The position numbers and the translations under genes were made by a program. 64,000 bases of DNA, from assembly GCA_943788695.1 (NCBI GenBank), contig CALSRG010000002.1:248001-312000 (forward strand), read 5' to 3'. Within the stretch, counting starts at the first letter, position 1, and each line of letters opens with the position of its first letter. The notes beneath the pieces are model-generated. The model searched no databases, was not told the DNA's origin, and saw nothing but the letters and a program-made list of their open reading frames with translations. The stretch comes from an uncultured Flavobacteriaceae bacterium. Its GTDB lineage: Bacteria > Bacteroidota > Bacteroidia > Flavobacteriales > Flavobacteriaceae. Shown one piece after another: positions 55,379 to 64,000 of this stretch.

Positions 55379-56206
55379 ATGAACCGACGAATATTATTGC
55401 CGACAGATTTTTCTAAATCATCAAAAGAAGCCATCGAATATGCCCATGGACTAGGAAAGGATTTTAATCTTGATTTAATACTACTCCATGCAGGGATTAC
55501 GGGTCGGCACATATCAACTCGAATCGGCTCCAGAAAAATAGTAGAAGCGATTAAAAACAGTTCAGAGCTCGGCATGGAAAGACTATATGATGCCGTCAAG
55601 AAGAAGAGTGCCTCTAACATAAACATAAGCTATGACATTGTTTATAGCTCCTCGATAACTAAGGGTGTTGAGACCTATGCTATTAAAAATGACATTGACT
55701 TCATTTGCATCGGCACTAAGGGTGCAACTGGTGTTAAAAAAGTTTTTTTTGGAAGCAACGCTGCAAAAATTATCTCAAAAAGTAAAGTTCCAGTAATTAC
55801 AATTCCTGAAAACGTCACCTATAAAGGCATCAAAACATAGTCTACTCTTGTGATTTGGAGCATATGAGAAAAGAACTCAAAATGTTGGTCCCATACGCAA
55901 AGCTTTGGGACGCTTGGATTCATTTGCTGCATATTGATAAACCATCTGAAAATCATTCTGAAGATTTAATTAGTCAAGAAAAAAGACTTATGGCCTATGC
56001 ATCTTTCGATAAAATAAAAACAAAAGCACTTGAACATGATTCCATTATAAAGGGTATTGATCAATATGTGGAGCACATTGATGCAGACATGATTGTAATG
56101 TTTACGCATAGTACTTCCCTATTTGAAAAATTGTATCACACCAGGCATCACCCAAATGGAAGCTTTTCAAACAAAGATTCCGCTGCTTACTTTTCAAAAG
56201 GAATAA
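55379..56206 (+). pseudogene. Two-domain universal stress protein, two single-base indels
   Basis: The first Usp domain (MNRRILLPTDFSKSSKEAIEYA, DFICIGTKGATGVKKVFFGSNA) holds the nucleotide-binding G-x2-G-x9-G type loop. At the A-run 55832-55835 one base is missing; restoring it joins NVTYKGIKN to IVYSCDLEHMRKELKML and the second, more diverged Usp half (ADMIVMFTHSTSLFEKLYH). At 56144-56145 one G too many is present; without it the end reads SITQMEAFQTKIPLLTFQKE with TAA at 56204-56206. The restored product is about 275 residues, the usual length of tandem-Usp proteins in Flavobacteria. Function: stress-associated, ligand unknown. Confidence 0.8.
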
Positions 56207-56231
56207 TTACGATGAGGTAGTGTAAAATTCA

Positions 56232-56283
56232 ATGAAAATGTATAAACGAAATATACACAACTGGGCGGATGCACAGTAATTGT
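56232..56283. repeat. 52-bp imperfect direct repeat, copy A
   Basis: 44 of 52 positions agree with copy B (56720-56771). Shared core CTGGGYGGATGYACRGTAW. It lies 26 nt after the corrected stop of the Usp gene and 19 nt before the unknown gene. A 12-bp perfect palindrome (ATTGTATACAAT) begins in its last bases. Confidence 0.75.
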
Positions 56284-56301
56284 ATACAATGCTAAACAAC
56301 A

Positions 56302-56723
56302 ATGGAAATTGACTTAGTATTTAATATTAATGTTGAATTCGAAAGCGTATCCTTCGATTCCAATGCAAGTCGCTGGAAAATTTGTCTTCTCAGACAATAT
56401 TTTCGTAAATGCAGAAGGCTTTTGGAGACTTTTAAAGGATAAGTCAATACATGCTGTCTCGTTGGACCATGGACATCAATTTGGACTTCCAGAACCTGTG
56501 AACCTAACAACCCTTGTGACAAAAGAACTAACTGGAAAAAAGTTGACCAGAATACATGTGGATAAAAACTCAGGTGATCTTACTCTTTCACTATCCGACA
56601 ATATTGAATTACATATATTTACTACTTCGACAGTTTATGAAACTTACAATTTTTACTATTGGCAAAAAAACATACTTTGGAACATATGGCGGTACAGACT
56701 TATCAATATTGGAAATTGAATGA
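56302..56723 (+). pseudogene. Small protein of unknown function, probably two single-base insertions
   Basis: The best reading starts at ATG 56302 (MEIDLVFNINVEFESVSFD), shifts at the A-run 56377-56380 into FVFSDNIFVNAEGFWRLLKD, runs through GLPEPVNLTTLVTKELTGK, and shifts again near 56655-56660 to IGKKTYFGTYGGTDLSILEIE, with TGA at 56721-56723. About 139 residues. The uninterrupted central segment alone starts at ATG 56330. The layout (ELTGKKLTRIHVDKNSGDLTLSL, then a Gly-rich end) resembles DUF6188-like small proteins, but this is only a visual impression. It is bracketed by the two 52-bp repeats. Confidence 0.6.
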
Positions 56724-56771
56724 AAATGCAAAAACGAAATAAACACTACTGGGTGGATGTACGGTATTTGT
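56720..56771. repeat. 52-bp imperfect direct repeat, copy B
   Basis: Second copy, 488 bp after copy A, overlapping the corrected stop codon of the unknown gene. Sequence after position 52 differs from copy A. Confidence 0.75.
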
Positions 56772-57078
56772 TGTTGTGAATTTACTAAAAAACAGTTAAC
56801 CCATAACAATGGGAGCAGCTCAAACAATATCAAACAAGCAAGTAACGATTTCACCATCGAGAAGGATTACATTTTGATTTTTGAAGAGAAAAAAATCCCT
56901 ATTCTTATTAGCTATAGGTAGAACTAAGCTCTACCTTTGCTTCAGACAGTAACACATTCACGGCTTGATATCTATATCAAGCCACTGGCTTTCAATAGGC
57001 TAGCATTAATCTTCACAATATAAATCCATCTGTTTGTATTGTGATACAGCACAAACATTATGATAACCACGAGGGTCT
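56724..57078. other. Gene-poor stretch with a peptide remnant and two hairpins
   Basis: Plus frame 56724-56921 is open without ATG near its beginning and reads GWMYGICCCEFTKKQLTHNN, later FTIEKDYILIFEEKKIPILI, then TAG. It looks like the C-terminal end of a coding sequence whose beginning is lost or shifted. Beyond it are two inverted repeats: AGGTAGA/TCTACCT (56916-56936) and GGCTTGATAT/ATATCAAGCC (56962-56983). Neither is followed by a proper T-run. No promoter match for the GNAT gene was seen. Confidence 0.45.
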
Positions 57079-57501
57079 ATGACCCCACAGCAGCAACCCA
57101 CCACCGACGAAACTTCGGCATTAGTAAATTTTCTTTTTGAACACCTTCAAGCCTTTGGTGATCCCAAAGCACACATTCAAAAAGCCATTGGCTACGCCAC
57201 AAAAGCTTTTACCTCATTTGGAGGCTTTGTCATCGTCTTAGAAGAGGACACCACCATCAAAGGTATTGTGGTCGTCAACCAAACAGGCATGGGCGGCTAC
57301 ATCCCCGAGAATATTTTAGTCTATATTGCTACACACAAAGATTACCGTGGTCAGGGGTTAGGCAAAACACTGATGCAACAAGCCATTTCACAGGCTAAAG
57401 GTGATATCGCTTTACACGTCGAGGCCAATAACCCTGCCATACAGCTATATAAAAAACTAGGCTTTACAAACCCCTATCTCGAAATGAGACTAAAGAAATA
57501 A
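57079..57501 (+). CDS. GNAT-family N-acetyltransferase
   Basis: 140 residues. Acetyl-CoA site in VYIATHKDYRGQGLGKTLMQQA (about 90-110) and the C-terminal HVEANNPAIQLYKKLGFTNPY. Acyl acceptor unknown. It ends directly against the racemase start (TAA then ATG), so the two form an operon. It is the only gene between 53.2 and 58.6 kb that is fully intact. Confidence 0.9.
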   Translation: MTPQQQPTTDETSALVNFLFEHLQAFGDPKAHIQKAIGYATKAFTSFGGFVIVLEEDTTIKGIVVVNQTGMGGYIPENILVYIATHKDYRGQGLGKTLMQQAISQAKGDIALHVEANNPAIQLYKKLGFTNPYLEMRLKK

Positions 57502-58603
57502 ATGATGGCAGAGTTAATCATTCATACCAAAAAAATACAAAACAACATCAAGTATTTAAGTGCCTACTTTAAAGCGCAGGATATTGCTTGGAGTTTAATC
57601 ACAAAAGTATTTTCGGGCGATAAGGCTTTTCTAAAACATGTCCTAACGGATGATGTCATTCAAAACATCAATTCCGTTGGAGATTCTCGTTTGACAAGTC
57701 TAAAAAACCTGAAGGCAGTCAATCCCAATATTCAAACCATTTATATCAAACCACCAGCAAAAATTTATGCAGATGATGTGGTAAAATACGCCGACATTTC
57801 TTTGAACACCTCCTACTCGACCATTGTTGAGTTAAATGAAGCAGCTAAAAGAGCTGATAAATCGCATCAAATTATCATCATGGTGGAGCTCGGCGAGTTG
57901 CGCGAGGGTGTAAAACGAACGGAATTGATGAGCTTCTACGAATCGGTATTTCAATTGTCTAACATTGAAGTCATTGGTATTGGTTCCAATTTGGGCTGCA
58001 TGTATGGCATTGAGCCGTCCTATGACAAATTGCTGCAATTATCGCTTTATGAAGAACTTATTTCGGCCAAATTCAACAAAGATTTAAAATACGTTTCTGG
58101 CGGTACATCAATAACACTGCCGCTGATTGAAAACAACACCCATACCCAAAGACATCAACCACTTTCGTGTGGGGGAAGCCGCATTTTTTGGCCTCAGCCC
58201 ATTGGACAACAAACCGTTTAAAGAGTTGTCTGTGGACACCTTCGAGTTTTGTGCAAATATCATTGAATTGGAAGAAAAAAAACTTGTACCTGACGGTATA
58301 ATAAGTCATGCTAATATAGGTCAATCGGCAGATTACAATGAGGATCAAATCAACGAAACCTCCATCAAAGCAATCCTTGATTTTGGCTTACTCGATGTGG
58401 ATCAAAAGGATATTGAATTTATAGACCAATCCTTAGAATTCGTTGGTATTACATCAGACATGTTAGTCCTTGACATTGGTGCCAATAAGACCAAAGAAGG
58501 CAAAAAGAAATACAGTATTGGCGATAAAATTCATTTTATACCCAACTATATGGCAGTTGCACGCTTGTTGAACTCAAAATTCATCGATAAAAAGTTTGAA
58601 TAA
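57502..58603 (+). pseudogene. PLP-dependent alanine/ornithine racemase-like protein, one frameshift
   Basis: Fold-type III PLP barrel of the alanine racemase N-terminal-domain family. The first frame runs from MMAELIIHTKKIQNNIKYL through the PLP lysine in LITKVFSGD (about 35), MVELGELREGV, IGSNLGCMYG, and YVSGGTSITLP. At CCC 58139-58141 one base is extra; without it the frame continues IPKDINHFRVGEAAFFG and SHANIGQSADYNEDQ to KFIDKKFE. Restored length about 366 residues, matching Orr-type racemases. Substrate unknown. Co-transcribed with the GNAT gene. Confidence 0.82.
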
Positions 58604-58635
58604 TTTGATTAAATTAAACTCATAAATATTTGTCA

Positions 58636-58986
58636 ATGGATCACAGCAGGGTATATCAAATGTCATTTTCCAGTGTCTATCCACATTATATCACCAAAGC
58701 GGAGAAAAAAGGACGCACCAAGGAAGATGTCGATACCATAATTTTTTGGCTAACAGGATATGACGCTAAGGCTCTGAATAAGATTTTACAAAACAAAACC
58801 AACTTCGAAACATTTTTTAATCAGGCTCCACAAATTAATCCGAACATCGATAAAATCAAAGGTCTTATTTGTGGTTATCGGGTTGAAGATATTAAGGAAC
58901 CCCTTATGCAACAAATTCGATTTTTAGACAAACTGATTGACGAATTGACGCGCGGAAAGGCTATGGATAAAATCCTCAGATCTTAA
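58636..58986 (+). CDS. DUF2200 family protein
   Basis: 116 residues from ATG 58636 ([19 protein letters not shown]); an in-frame TTG two codons upstream lies in the promoter-like box. Pattern [22 protein letters not shown] is typical of DUF2200. Small cytoplasmic protein, function unknown. TTTG at 58604-58607, 17 nt, AATATTTG (58625-58632) lies upstream. Confidence 0.9.
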   Translation: MDHSRVYQMSFSSVYPHYITKAEKKGRTKEDVDTIIFWLTGYDAKALNKILQNKTNFETFFNQAPQINPNIDKIKGLICGYRVEDIKEPLMQQIRFLDKLIDELTRGKAMDKILRS

Positions 58987-59051
58987 ACAAGGATCATTTT
59001 AGAACTGGTTTTATAGTCTTAATAATTTCAACCACTAATACATCTTCATGC

Positions 59052-59082
59052 TTTCTCTTTGCGATTAAAAATCGTAATTTCG
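59052..59082 (+). promoter_or_regulatory. Candidate promoter of uvrA
   Basis: TTTC (59052-59055), 19 nt, TAATTTCG (59075-59082), the same -7 octamer as before lpdA, 13 nt before the ATG at 59096. Confidence 0.5.
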
Positions 59083-59095
59083 CGCTTTGCCGAAT

Positions 59096-61930
59096 ATGGG
59101 ACACAAAAAAGAAGTTATTGAGGTTTTAGGGGCTCGGGTGCACAATCTGAAGAACATCGATGTGACTATTCCACGAAATGAGTTGGTGGTCATTACGGGA
59201 TTGTCTGGAAGTGGCAAATCGTCCTTAGCTTTTGACACCATTTATGCAGAAGGCCAAAGGCGTTATATCGAAACTTTTTCAGCTTACGCCAGACAGTTTT
59301 TAGGTGGCTTAGAACGCCCAGATGTCGATAAAATTGACGGTCTGTCACCAGTTATCGCTATAGAGCAAAAAACAACCAACCGTTCCCCACGCTCCACTGT
59401 AGGCACCATAACAGAAATTTACGACTTCCTCCGTCTGCTATACGCCCGTGCTGGTGAGGCTTACAGTTACAACACTAGCGAAAAAATGGTGAGTTATACT
59501 GACGAGCAAATACTAGAGCTGATCATGTCCCAATTTAATAGGCAAAAAATTTCTGTACTTTCTCCTGTCGTCAAATCAAGAAAAGGACATTACCGCGAAT
59601 TGTTTGAAAGCATCGCCAAACAAGGATTCGTAAAAGTTCGGGTTGATGGTGTAATTCTAGACATCACGCGCGGCATGAAAGTGGACCGCTATAAAACTCA
59701 CGATATTGAAATAGTGATTGATAGGCTTGTTGTAGAACCTACTGATGACTTTGAAAAACGCCTTGGTGAGAGCGTGGTTACAGCCTTGTATCACGGCGAT
59801 GATTCCTTAATGATATTGGCATCGGAATCACAAGAGGTGCGCTATTTTAGCCGTCATTTGATGTGTCCAACAACTGGTATATCCTATGCCCAACCTGAAC
59901 CAAACAATTTTTCATTCAATTCACCTAAAGGTGCTTGTCCATCATGCGATGGCCTGGGATTATTACACCGTGCAAATATGGCTAAAATCATTCCTGATTA
60001 TAAAGCCAGTATCAAACAAGGTGGTCTTGCTCCTCATGGCAATTCAAAAGACACTTGGATCACTCGGCAATTAGAAACTATTGCCATCTGTTACGAATTT
60101 AGCCTCTCGGACCCTATTGAAAAAATTCCTCAAAAGGCTCTGGAAATTATTTTGTTTGGAGGGAAAGAACAGTTTGAAGTGAAGAGTGATGAGCTTGGAG
60201 TAACCCGTAATTTAAAAATCGACTTTGACGGAATCGTAACCTTTATTGAACAGCAATATGACCATAGCGATTCGGGACCATTAAAAAGATGGGCTAAGTC
60301 ATATATGGAACAAATTGAATGCCCTAAGTGTCATGGTGGTCGACTAAAAAAAGAAGCGCTCTTCTTCAAGATTCACAACAGAAATATTGCCGAGCTGGCT
60401 GGTATGGACATCAAAGAACTTTCCGTTTGGATAGCCAATTTAAAACCTCATCTCAACGCTCAACAATTGGCTATTGGTAATGAAGTTCTTAAAGAAATTG
60501 CGACCAGAATAGATTTCTTGTTAAATGTAGGTTTGGATTATTTAACACTCAGTCGCAGTTCAAAATCTCTTTCTGGTGGTGAAGCCCAACGCATCCGCTT
60601 GGCCACACAAATTGGGTCACAGCTTGTGGGGGTGTTATACATTTTAGATGAACCTAGTATAGGTCTTCATCAGCGTGATAACGAAAAATTAATCAATTCA
60701 TTAATTGCCCTGCGTGATGTTGGTAATTCCATTATCGTTGTAGAACACGATCAAGAAATGATTCTAAAAGCCGATCATGTTATCGACATGGGGCCTTTTG
60801 CAGGCAAACACGGTGGCGAAATTATTGCACAAGGTACTCCTGAAGAAATTTTGACATTTCACAACCTCACTTCTGACTATCTAAGCGGCGCAAAATCACT
60901 CAAAATTCCAAAGAATCGACGAAAAGGTAATGGCAAGAAAATTAAACTAACAGGGTGCACAGGAAATAATCTTAAAGACGTGAGTGTCGATTTTCCTCTA
61001 GGCATGATGATTGGCGTCACGGGGGTTTCGGGTAGTGGCAAATCAACCTTAATCAACGAAACACTTTATCCAATCATGAATGCCTATTATTTCAATGGCG
61101 TAAAAGTTCCAATGCCTTATGAGAAAATCTCTGGACTGGAACATATTGATAAAGTAATCGACATCAATCAATCGCCAATAGGTCGGACACCTAGGAGTAA
61201 TCCGGCGACTTATACCGGAGTTTTTAGTGAAATTAGAAATCTATTTGTCAAGATTCCTGAAGCTATGATTCGTGGATACAAACCTGGTCGGTTCAGTTTT
61301 AACGTTTCTGGTGGACGCTGCGAAACTTGTAAAGGTGGTGGTCTTCGCGTCATTGAGATGAATTTTCTTCCGGATGTTTTTGTAGAATGTGAAACCTGTG
61401 CTGGCAAACGATTTAATCGAGAAACTCTTGAAGTGCGTTACAAAGGCAAGAGTATTAGCGATGTTTTGGAAATGACTATTGACGAAGCTGTTCCTTTTTT
61501 CGAGCATATTCCAAAAATATACAGAAAACTAAAAACCTTAAAAGACGTTGGATTAGGCTACATTTCTTTAGGGCAACAAAGCACTACCCTTTCTGGTGGT
61601 GAGGCGCAACGGGTTAAGCTAGCTACTGAACTGTCTAAAAAGGATACAGGAAATACCTTTTACATTCTCGATGAACCTACTACTGGACTTCATTTTGAAG
61701 ACATCCGGATCCTAATGGGGGTATTAAACAAACTCACAGATAAAGGAAATACAGTTTTAATCATCGAACACAATCTCGATGTCATTAAATTAGTAGATCA
61801 CATCATAGATCTAGGTCCTGAAGGGGGTCAAGGGGGCGGTCAAATTTTGGGAACTGGCACTCCTGAGGAAATTTGTAGTAATTTAAAGAGTTATACAGCC
61901 CAATATCTTAAAAAAGAACTAATTTCATAA
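59096..61930 (+). CDS. uvrA: Excinuclease ABC subunit UvrA
   Basis: Damage-recognition ATPase of nucleotide excision repair, 944 residues. Two ABC modules: Walker A GLSGSGKSSLAFDT near residue 30 and GVSGSGKSTLINET near 645; signatures SLSGGEAQRIRLA and TLSGGEAQRVKLA; Walker B VLYILDEPSIGLH and FYILDEPTTGLH. Zinc modules lie in CPSCDGLG with CPKCHGGRL and in CETCKGGG with CETCAGKR. ATG 59096 is preferred over the in-frame TTG at 59087, which is too close to the -7 box. The LOG gene follows 17 nt later. Confidence 0.98.
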   Translation: MGHKKEVIEVLGARVHNLKNIDVTIPRNELVVITGLSGSGKSSLAFDTIYAEGQRRYIETFSAYARQFLGGLERPDVDKIDGLSPVIAIEQKTTNRSPRSTVGTITEIYDFLRLLYARAGEAYSYNTSEKMVSYTDEQILELIMSQFNRQKISVLSPVVKSRKGHYRELFESIAKQGFVKVRVDGVILDITRGMKVDRYKTHDIEIVIDRLVVEPTDDFEKRLGESVVTALYHGDDSLMILASESQEVRYFSRHLMCPTTGISYAQPEPNNFSFNSPKGACPSCDGLGLLHRANMAKIIPDYKASIKQGGLAPHGNSKDTWITRQLETIAICYEFSLSDPIEKIPQKALEIILFGGKEQFEVKSDELGVTRNLKIDFDGIVTFIEQQYDHSDSGPLKRWAKSYMEQIECPKCHGGRLKKEALFFKIHNRNIAELAGMDIKELSVWIANLKPHLNAQQLAIGNEVLKEIATRIDFLLNVGLDYLTLSRSSKSLSGGEAQRIRLATQIGSQLVGVLYILDEPSIGLHQRDNEKLINSLIALRDVGNSIIVVEHDQEMILKADHVIDMGPFAGKHGGEIIAQGTPEEILTFHNLTSDYLSGAKSLKIPKNRRKGNGKKIKLTGCTGNNLKDVSVDFPLGMMIGVTGVSGSGKSTLINETLYPIMNAYYFNGVKVPMPYEKISGLEHIDKVIDINQSPIGRTPRSNPATYTGVFSEIRNLFVKIPEAMIRGYKPGRFSFNVSGGRCETCKGGGLRVIEMNFLPDVFVECETCAGKRFNRETLEVRYKGKSISDVLEMTIDEAVPFFEHIPKIYRKLKTLKDVGLGYISLGQQSTTLSGGEAQRVKLATELSKKDTGNTFYILDEPTTGLHFEDIRILMGVLNKLTDKGNTVLIIEHNLDVIKLVDHIIDLGPEGGQGGGQILGTGTPEEICSNLKSYTAQYLKKELIS

Positions 61931-61947
61931 CGTAAAAAATAATTCAA

Positions 61948-62628
61948 ATGAGTTCACATAAAGATTGGAACGACAAGAAAACGAACGATTCTTGGGCGAT
62001 ATTTAAAATTATGGGTGAGTTTGTCGACGGTTTCGAGCGCATGAGCCGCATAGGTCCATGCATCTCGATTTTTGGTTCGGCAAGAACTCCTGAAACAGAC
62101 CCCTACTACAAATTGGGACAACAGATTGCAATGCGCATTGTTGACGATGGCTACGGCGTTATTACAGGCGGTGGGCCAGGCATTATGGAAGCTGCCAATA
62201 AAGGAGCACAAGAGGCTAAAGGTCCCTCCGTTGGGCTTAACATAGATTTGCCTATGGAGCAATTTGCTAATCCTTTTATAGACCAAGATAAATTATTGAA
62301 TTTCGATTATTTCTTTGTTAGAAAAGTGATGTTCGTCAAATACGCACAAGGTTTTGTTGTCATGCCTGGCGGTTTTGGCACCCTCGATGAGTTGTTCGAG
62401 GCCATTACCTTAATACAAACCAAAAAAATTACCGTATTCCCTATCATTTTAGTTGGAAAGGATTTTTGGGGAGGTATGATGTCATGGATCGAGAATGTTG
62501 TTTTTGATCAATTTAAAAATGTAAGCAAAGAAGACTTGTCCTTAATCCATCTGGTAGATACACCAGATGAAGTTATGACCATTCTCAACGATTTTTATAG
62601 TAACACCTCTTTTAGCCCAAATTTCTAG
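61948..62628 (+). CDS. LOG-family protein (TIGR00730), cytokinin-riboside-phosphate phosphoribohydrolase-like
   Basis: 226 residues, Rossmann fold. Conserved GGGPGIMEAANKGAQEA and VMPGGFGTLDELFEAITL (the PGGxGTxxE nucleotide site) are both present, with FVRKVMFVKYAQG between. LOG-type enzymes split nucleoside monophosphates into base and ribose 5-phosphate; the bacterial role is often nucleotide turnover. It follows uvrA by 17 nt and may be co-transcribed. Confidence 0.93.
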   Translation: MSSHKDWNDKKTNDSWAIFKIMGEFVDGFERMSRIGPCISIFGSARTPETDPYYKLGQQIAMRIVDDGYGVITGGGPGIMEAANKGAQEAKGPSVGLNIDLPMEQFANPFIDQDKLLNFDYFFVRKVMFVKYAQGFVVMPGGFGTLDELFEAITLIQTKKITVFPIILVGKDFWGGMMSWIENVVFDQFKNVSKEDLSLIHLVDTPDEVMTILNDFYSNTSFSPNF

Positions 62629-62695
62629 AACGTATCACCTGCTGTTATAGGTCCGATGGTTTAATACTGAATCATCGTAAATAACATAACAGTAC

Positions 62696-63958
62696 ATGAA
62701 AAAGTCATTTCTGGTTTGCACATTGTTATTATTAGGACTGCAAACCCTAAGATCACAGGAAGTCATTAATATGATGTTTTATAACATATTGAGATATCCT
62801 ACTGTTGGAGATGCTAGCAGAATAGATGATTTGCAGGCTATCCTGGAGTTTTCCGAGCCTGACCTCTTTATGATTTGTGAATTGAACAACGAAACGGGAG
62901 CGAATAACATTGAAACAATGATGCAGACTTTGAATCCTAACTATGTCGCTGCACCCTATTGGGATACTGTTTCAGATGATACAGGAAACAACTCAAATGA
63001 GTTACAAAATTTGATCTTTTATGATAACACTAAATTTATTTTAGAAGATCAAGATGTGGTGGTGACATATTTAAGAGATTTTAACCATTACACCCTAAAA
63101 CTCAACACTGTCAATCAAAATACCGACCCTATTTTAATTCATGTTTTTGTGTGTCATCTCAAAGCTTCTTCTGGATCAACCAATGAGCAATTGCGTCTAG
63201 ATATGGCCCTAGATTTCACTACTTATTTGAACTCTTTGAATAGCGATGCCCATGTTATTTTGGCGGGTGATTTCAATGTTTATTCCGACAACGAACCTGC
63301 CTACCAAGAGTTTTTAAATCAAAACAATGTTATTACATTGCTTGACCCTGCAGAACGTCCAGGCGAATGGCACAATAATGTAGATTTTATCGATGTTTGG
63401 TCTCAATCAACCCATGCTACCGCCGGAGGGTCTTATTCGTCTGGTGGTTTTGACGATCGATTTGATTTTATTCTGGCTTCAGGAAATGTCTTAGATGGAA
63501 GTATATTTTCTTACGTTCAAGGCTCTTATGTTTCAGTCGGTAACAACCTCAATCCGAATTGCTTCAATCAGTCTATTAATAGTTCCGATTGTGACGGTGT
63601 ACTTTATGATCTTGCATTAAGAGAGCATTTGTTCAATATGAGTGACCACCTTCCCATTCAAATGCAATTGTCGTTTTCAGATAACTTTTTAAATATGCCG
63701 TCTTACGAACTCAACAATAAAGACTTTGAGTTAGAATTTAATCAAGTTGAAGGTATTCTAAAAGTAGAAGTTAATTCTCGTATATTTGGTAATGAAAGCT
63801 ACCTGCTTATTTATAACATTATGGGACAATTAATTTCTGAAACAGCTGTCGGAACTGACAGTACCATATTTATTCAGACTGATAGTTTAGCAGCTGGTCA
63901 ATACATGTTAAAGAGTAATTTATCTGATTATCCGCCCCAAAAATTTATTAAATATTGA
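62696..63958 (+). CDS. Secreted endonuclease/exonuclease/phosphatase-family protein with T9SS sorting domain
   Basis: 420 residues: signal peptide (to about residue 20), EEP domain (about 22-325) with MMFYNILRYP, LFMICELNN, HVFVCHLKASS, VILAGDFNVYSD, FDDRFDFILAS and the C-terminal MSDHLPIQMQL, i.e. the full metal and catalytic His set. The last 75 residues form a T9SS type A sorting domain (NQVEGILKVEV, LLIYNIMGQLI, LAAGQYMLK, FIKY). The protein should cross the outer membrane through the T9SS (compare porQ). Substrate could be nucleic acid or phosphoester. Single gene; 42 bp without features follow to the window end. Confidence 0.92.
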   Translation: MKKSFLVCTLLLLGLQTLRSQEVINMMFYNILRYPTVGDASRIDDLQAILEFSEPDLFMICELNNETGANNIETMMQTLNPNYVAAPYWDTVSDDTGNNSNELQNLIFYDNTKFILEDQDVVVTYLRDFNHYTLKLNTVNQNTDPILIHVFVCHLKASSGSTNEQLRLDMALDFTTYLNSLNSDAHVILAGDFNVYSDNEPAYQEFLNQNNVITLLDPAERPGEWHNNVDFIDVWSQSTHATAGGSYSSGGFDDRFDFILASGNVLDGSIFSYVQGSYVSVGNNLNPNCFNQSINSSDCDGVLYDLALREHLFNMSDHLPIQMQLSFSDNFLNMPSYELNNKDFELEFNQVEGILKVEVNSRIFGNESYLLIYNIMGQLISETAVGTDSTIFIQTDSLAAGQYMLKSNLSDYPPQKFIKY

Positions 63959-64000
63959 CCTCAACTGGATTAAAATTCACTGCCTTTTTTATATTGGTTG

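Noticed and set aside
55351..55626. Minus-strand frame of 91 codons
   Set aside because: Antisense to the well-supported Usp domain.
62642..62692. Inverted repeat ctgttat/ataacag upstream of the EEP gene
   Set aside because: Only 7 bp with a 37-nt spacer; expected by chance in AT-rich sequence.
1..64000. CRISPR arrays, tRNA or rRNA genes, defence systems
   Set aside because: Reading both strands showed no regularly spaced repeats, no cloverleaf candidates in the gaps, and no recognisable defence proteins.

Overview
The window reads as a chromosomal segment of a low-GC, T9SS-bearing member of Bacteroidota, most likely Flavobacteriales (Flavobacteriaceae or close). Evidence: PorQ of the type IX secretion system, a GldF/GldG gliding transporter protein, a secreted nuclease-like protein with a C-terminal T9SS-type sorting domain, a CarboxypepD_reg-like TonB-dependent receptor, small conserved proteins typical of this group (DUF6452, DUF6048, DUF4294, DUF2752, CCC-motif membrane protein), and promoters of the Bacteroidota type (TTTG/TTG, about 16-21 bp, then TAnnTTTG). 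It is almost entirely housekeeping. I see no tRNA, rRNA, CRISPR array, prophage or transposase.

Layout. 1-7.8 kb is one minus-strand run: rpsA, terminator, pyrR-pyrB, a small protein, rnz, pdxH, sixA and ppk1 (C-terminus cut by the window edge). 8-15.3 kb holds an exported protein on plus, then cmk, porQ, lon, an MFS carrier and an M48 metalloprotease on minus. 15.4-20.5 kb carries a tandem msrB pair, lpdA, aroQ (minus), a glutathione peroxidase, an outer-membrane protein and xerD. 20.5-22.9 kb is a coiled-coil gene, zapA, a strongly structured non-coding stretch that I interpret as a 6S-like RNA, and rny (all minus). 23-29.8 kb has a frameshifted M23 peptidase, a TonB-dependent receptor, cysteine desulfurase, an Smr protein and small membrane proteins. 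29.8-36.9 kb has rocD, rlmD with DUF6452/DUF6048, a THUMP methyltransferase, DUF4294 and an M42 peptidase. 36.9-45.4 kb has acs, purC and phoH on minus, and a SAM hydrolase, a fused gldF-gldG and dnaN on plus. 45.3-53.2 kb has a large FAD/Fe-S dehydrogenase, an exported protein, a VIT-type metal transporter, mnmE, a DUF4369 lipoprotein and a lipid A acyltransferase.

From 53.2 to 58.6 kb the picture changes. glmM, an ACP phosphodiesterase-like gene, a two-domain universal stress protein, a small unknown gene and a PLP-dependent racemase are each interrupted by one to three single-base indels. Nearly all lie in short homopolymers or doubled bases, and each gene reads as one full-length product once they are corrected. 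Because glmM should be essential, sequencing or assembly error is as likely as true decay. The same stretch holds a 52-bp imperfect direct repeat bracketing the unknown gene. 58.6-64 kb returns to intact genes: DUF2200, uvrA, a LOG-family protein and the T9SS-tagged nuclease-like protein.

The most interesting items are the 6S-like RNA between zapA and rny, the gldF-gldG fusion, the indel cluster with its cassette-like repeat, and a recurrent placement of the -7 promoter box 4-7 nt before start codons that suggests leaderless mRNAs.
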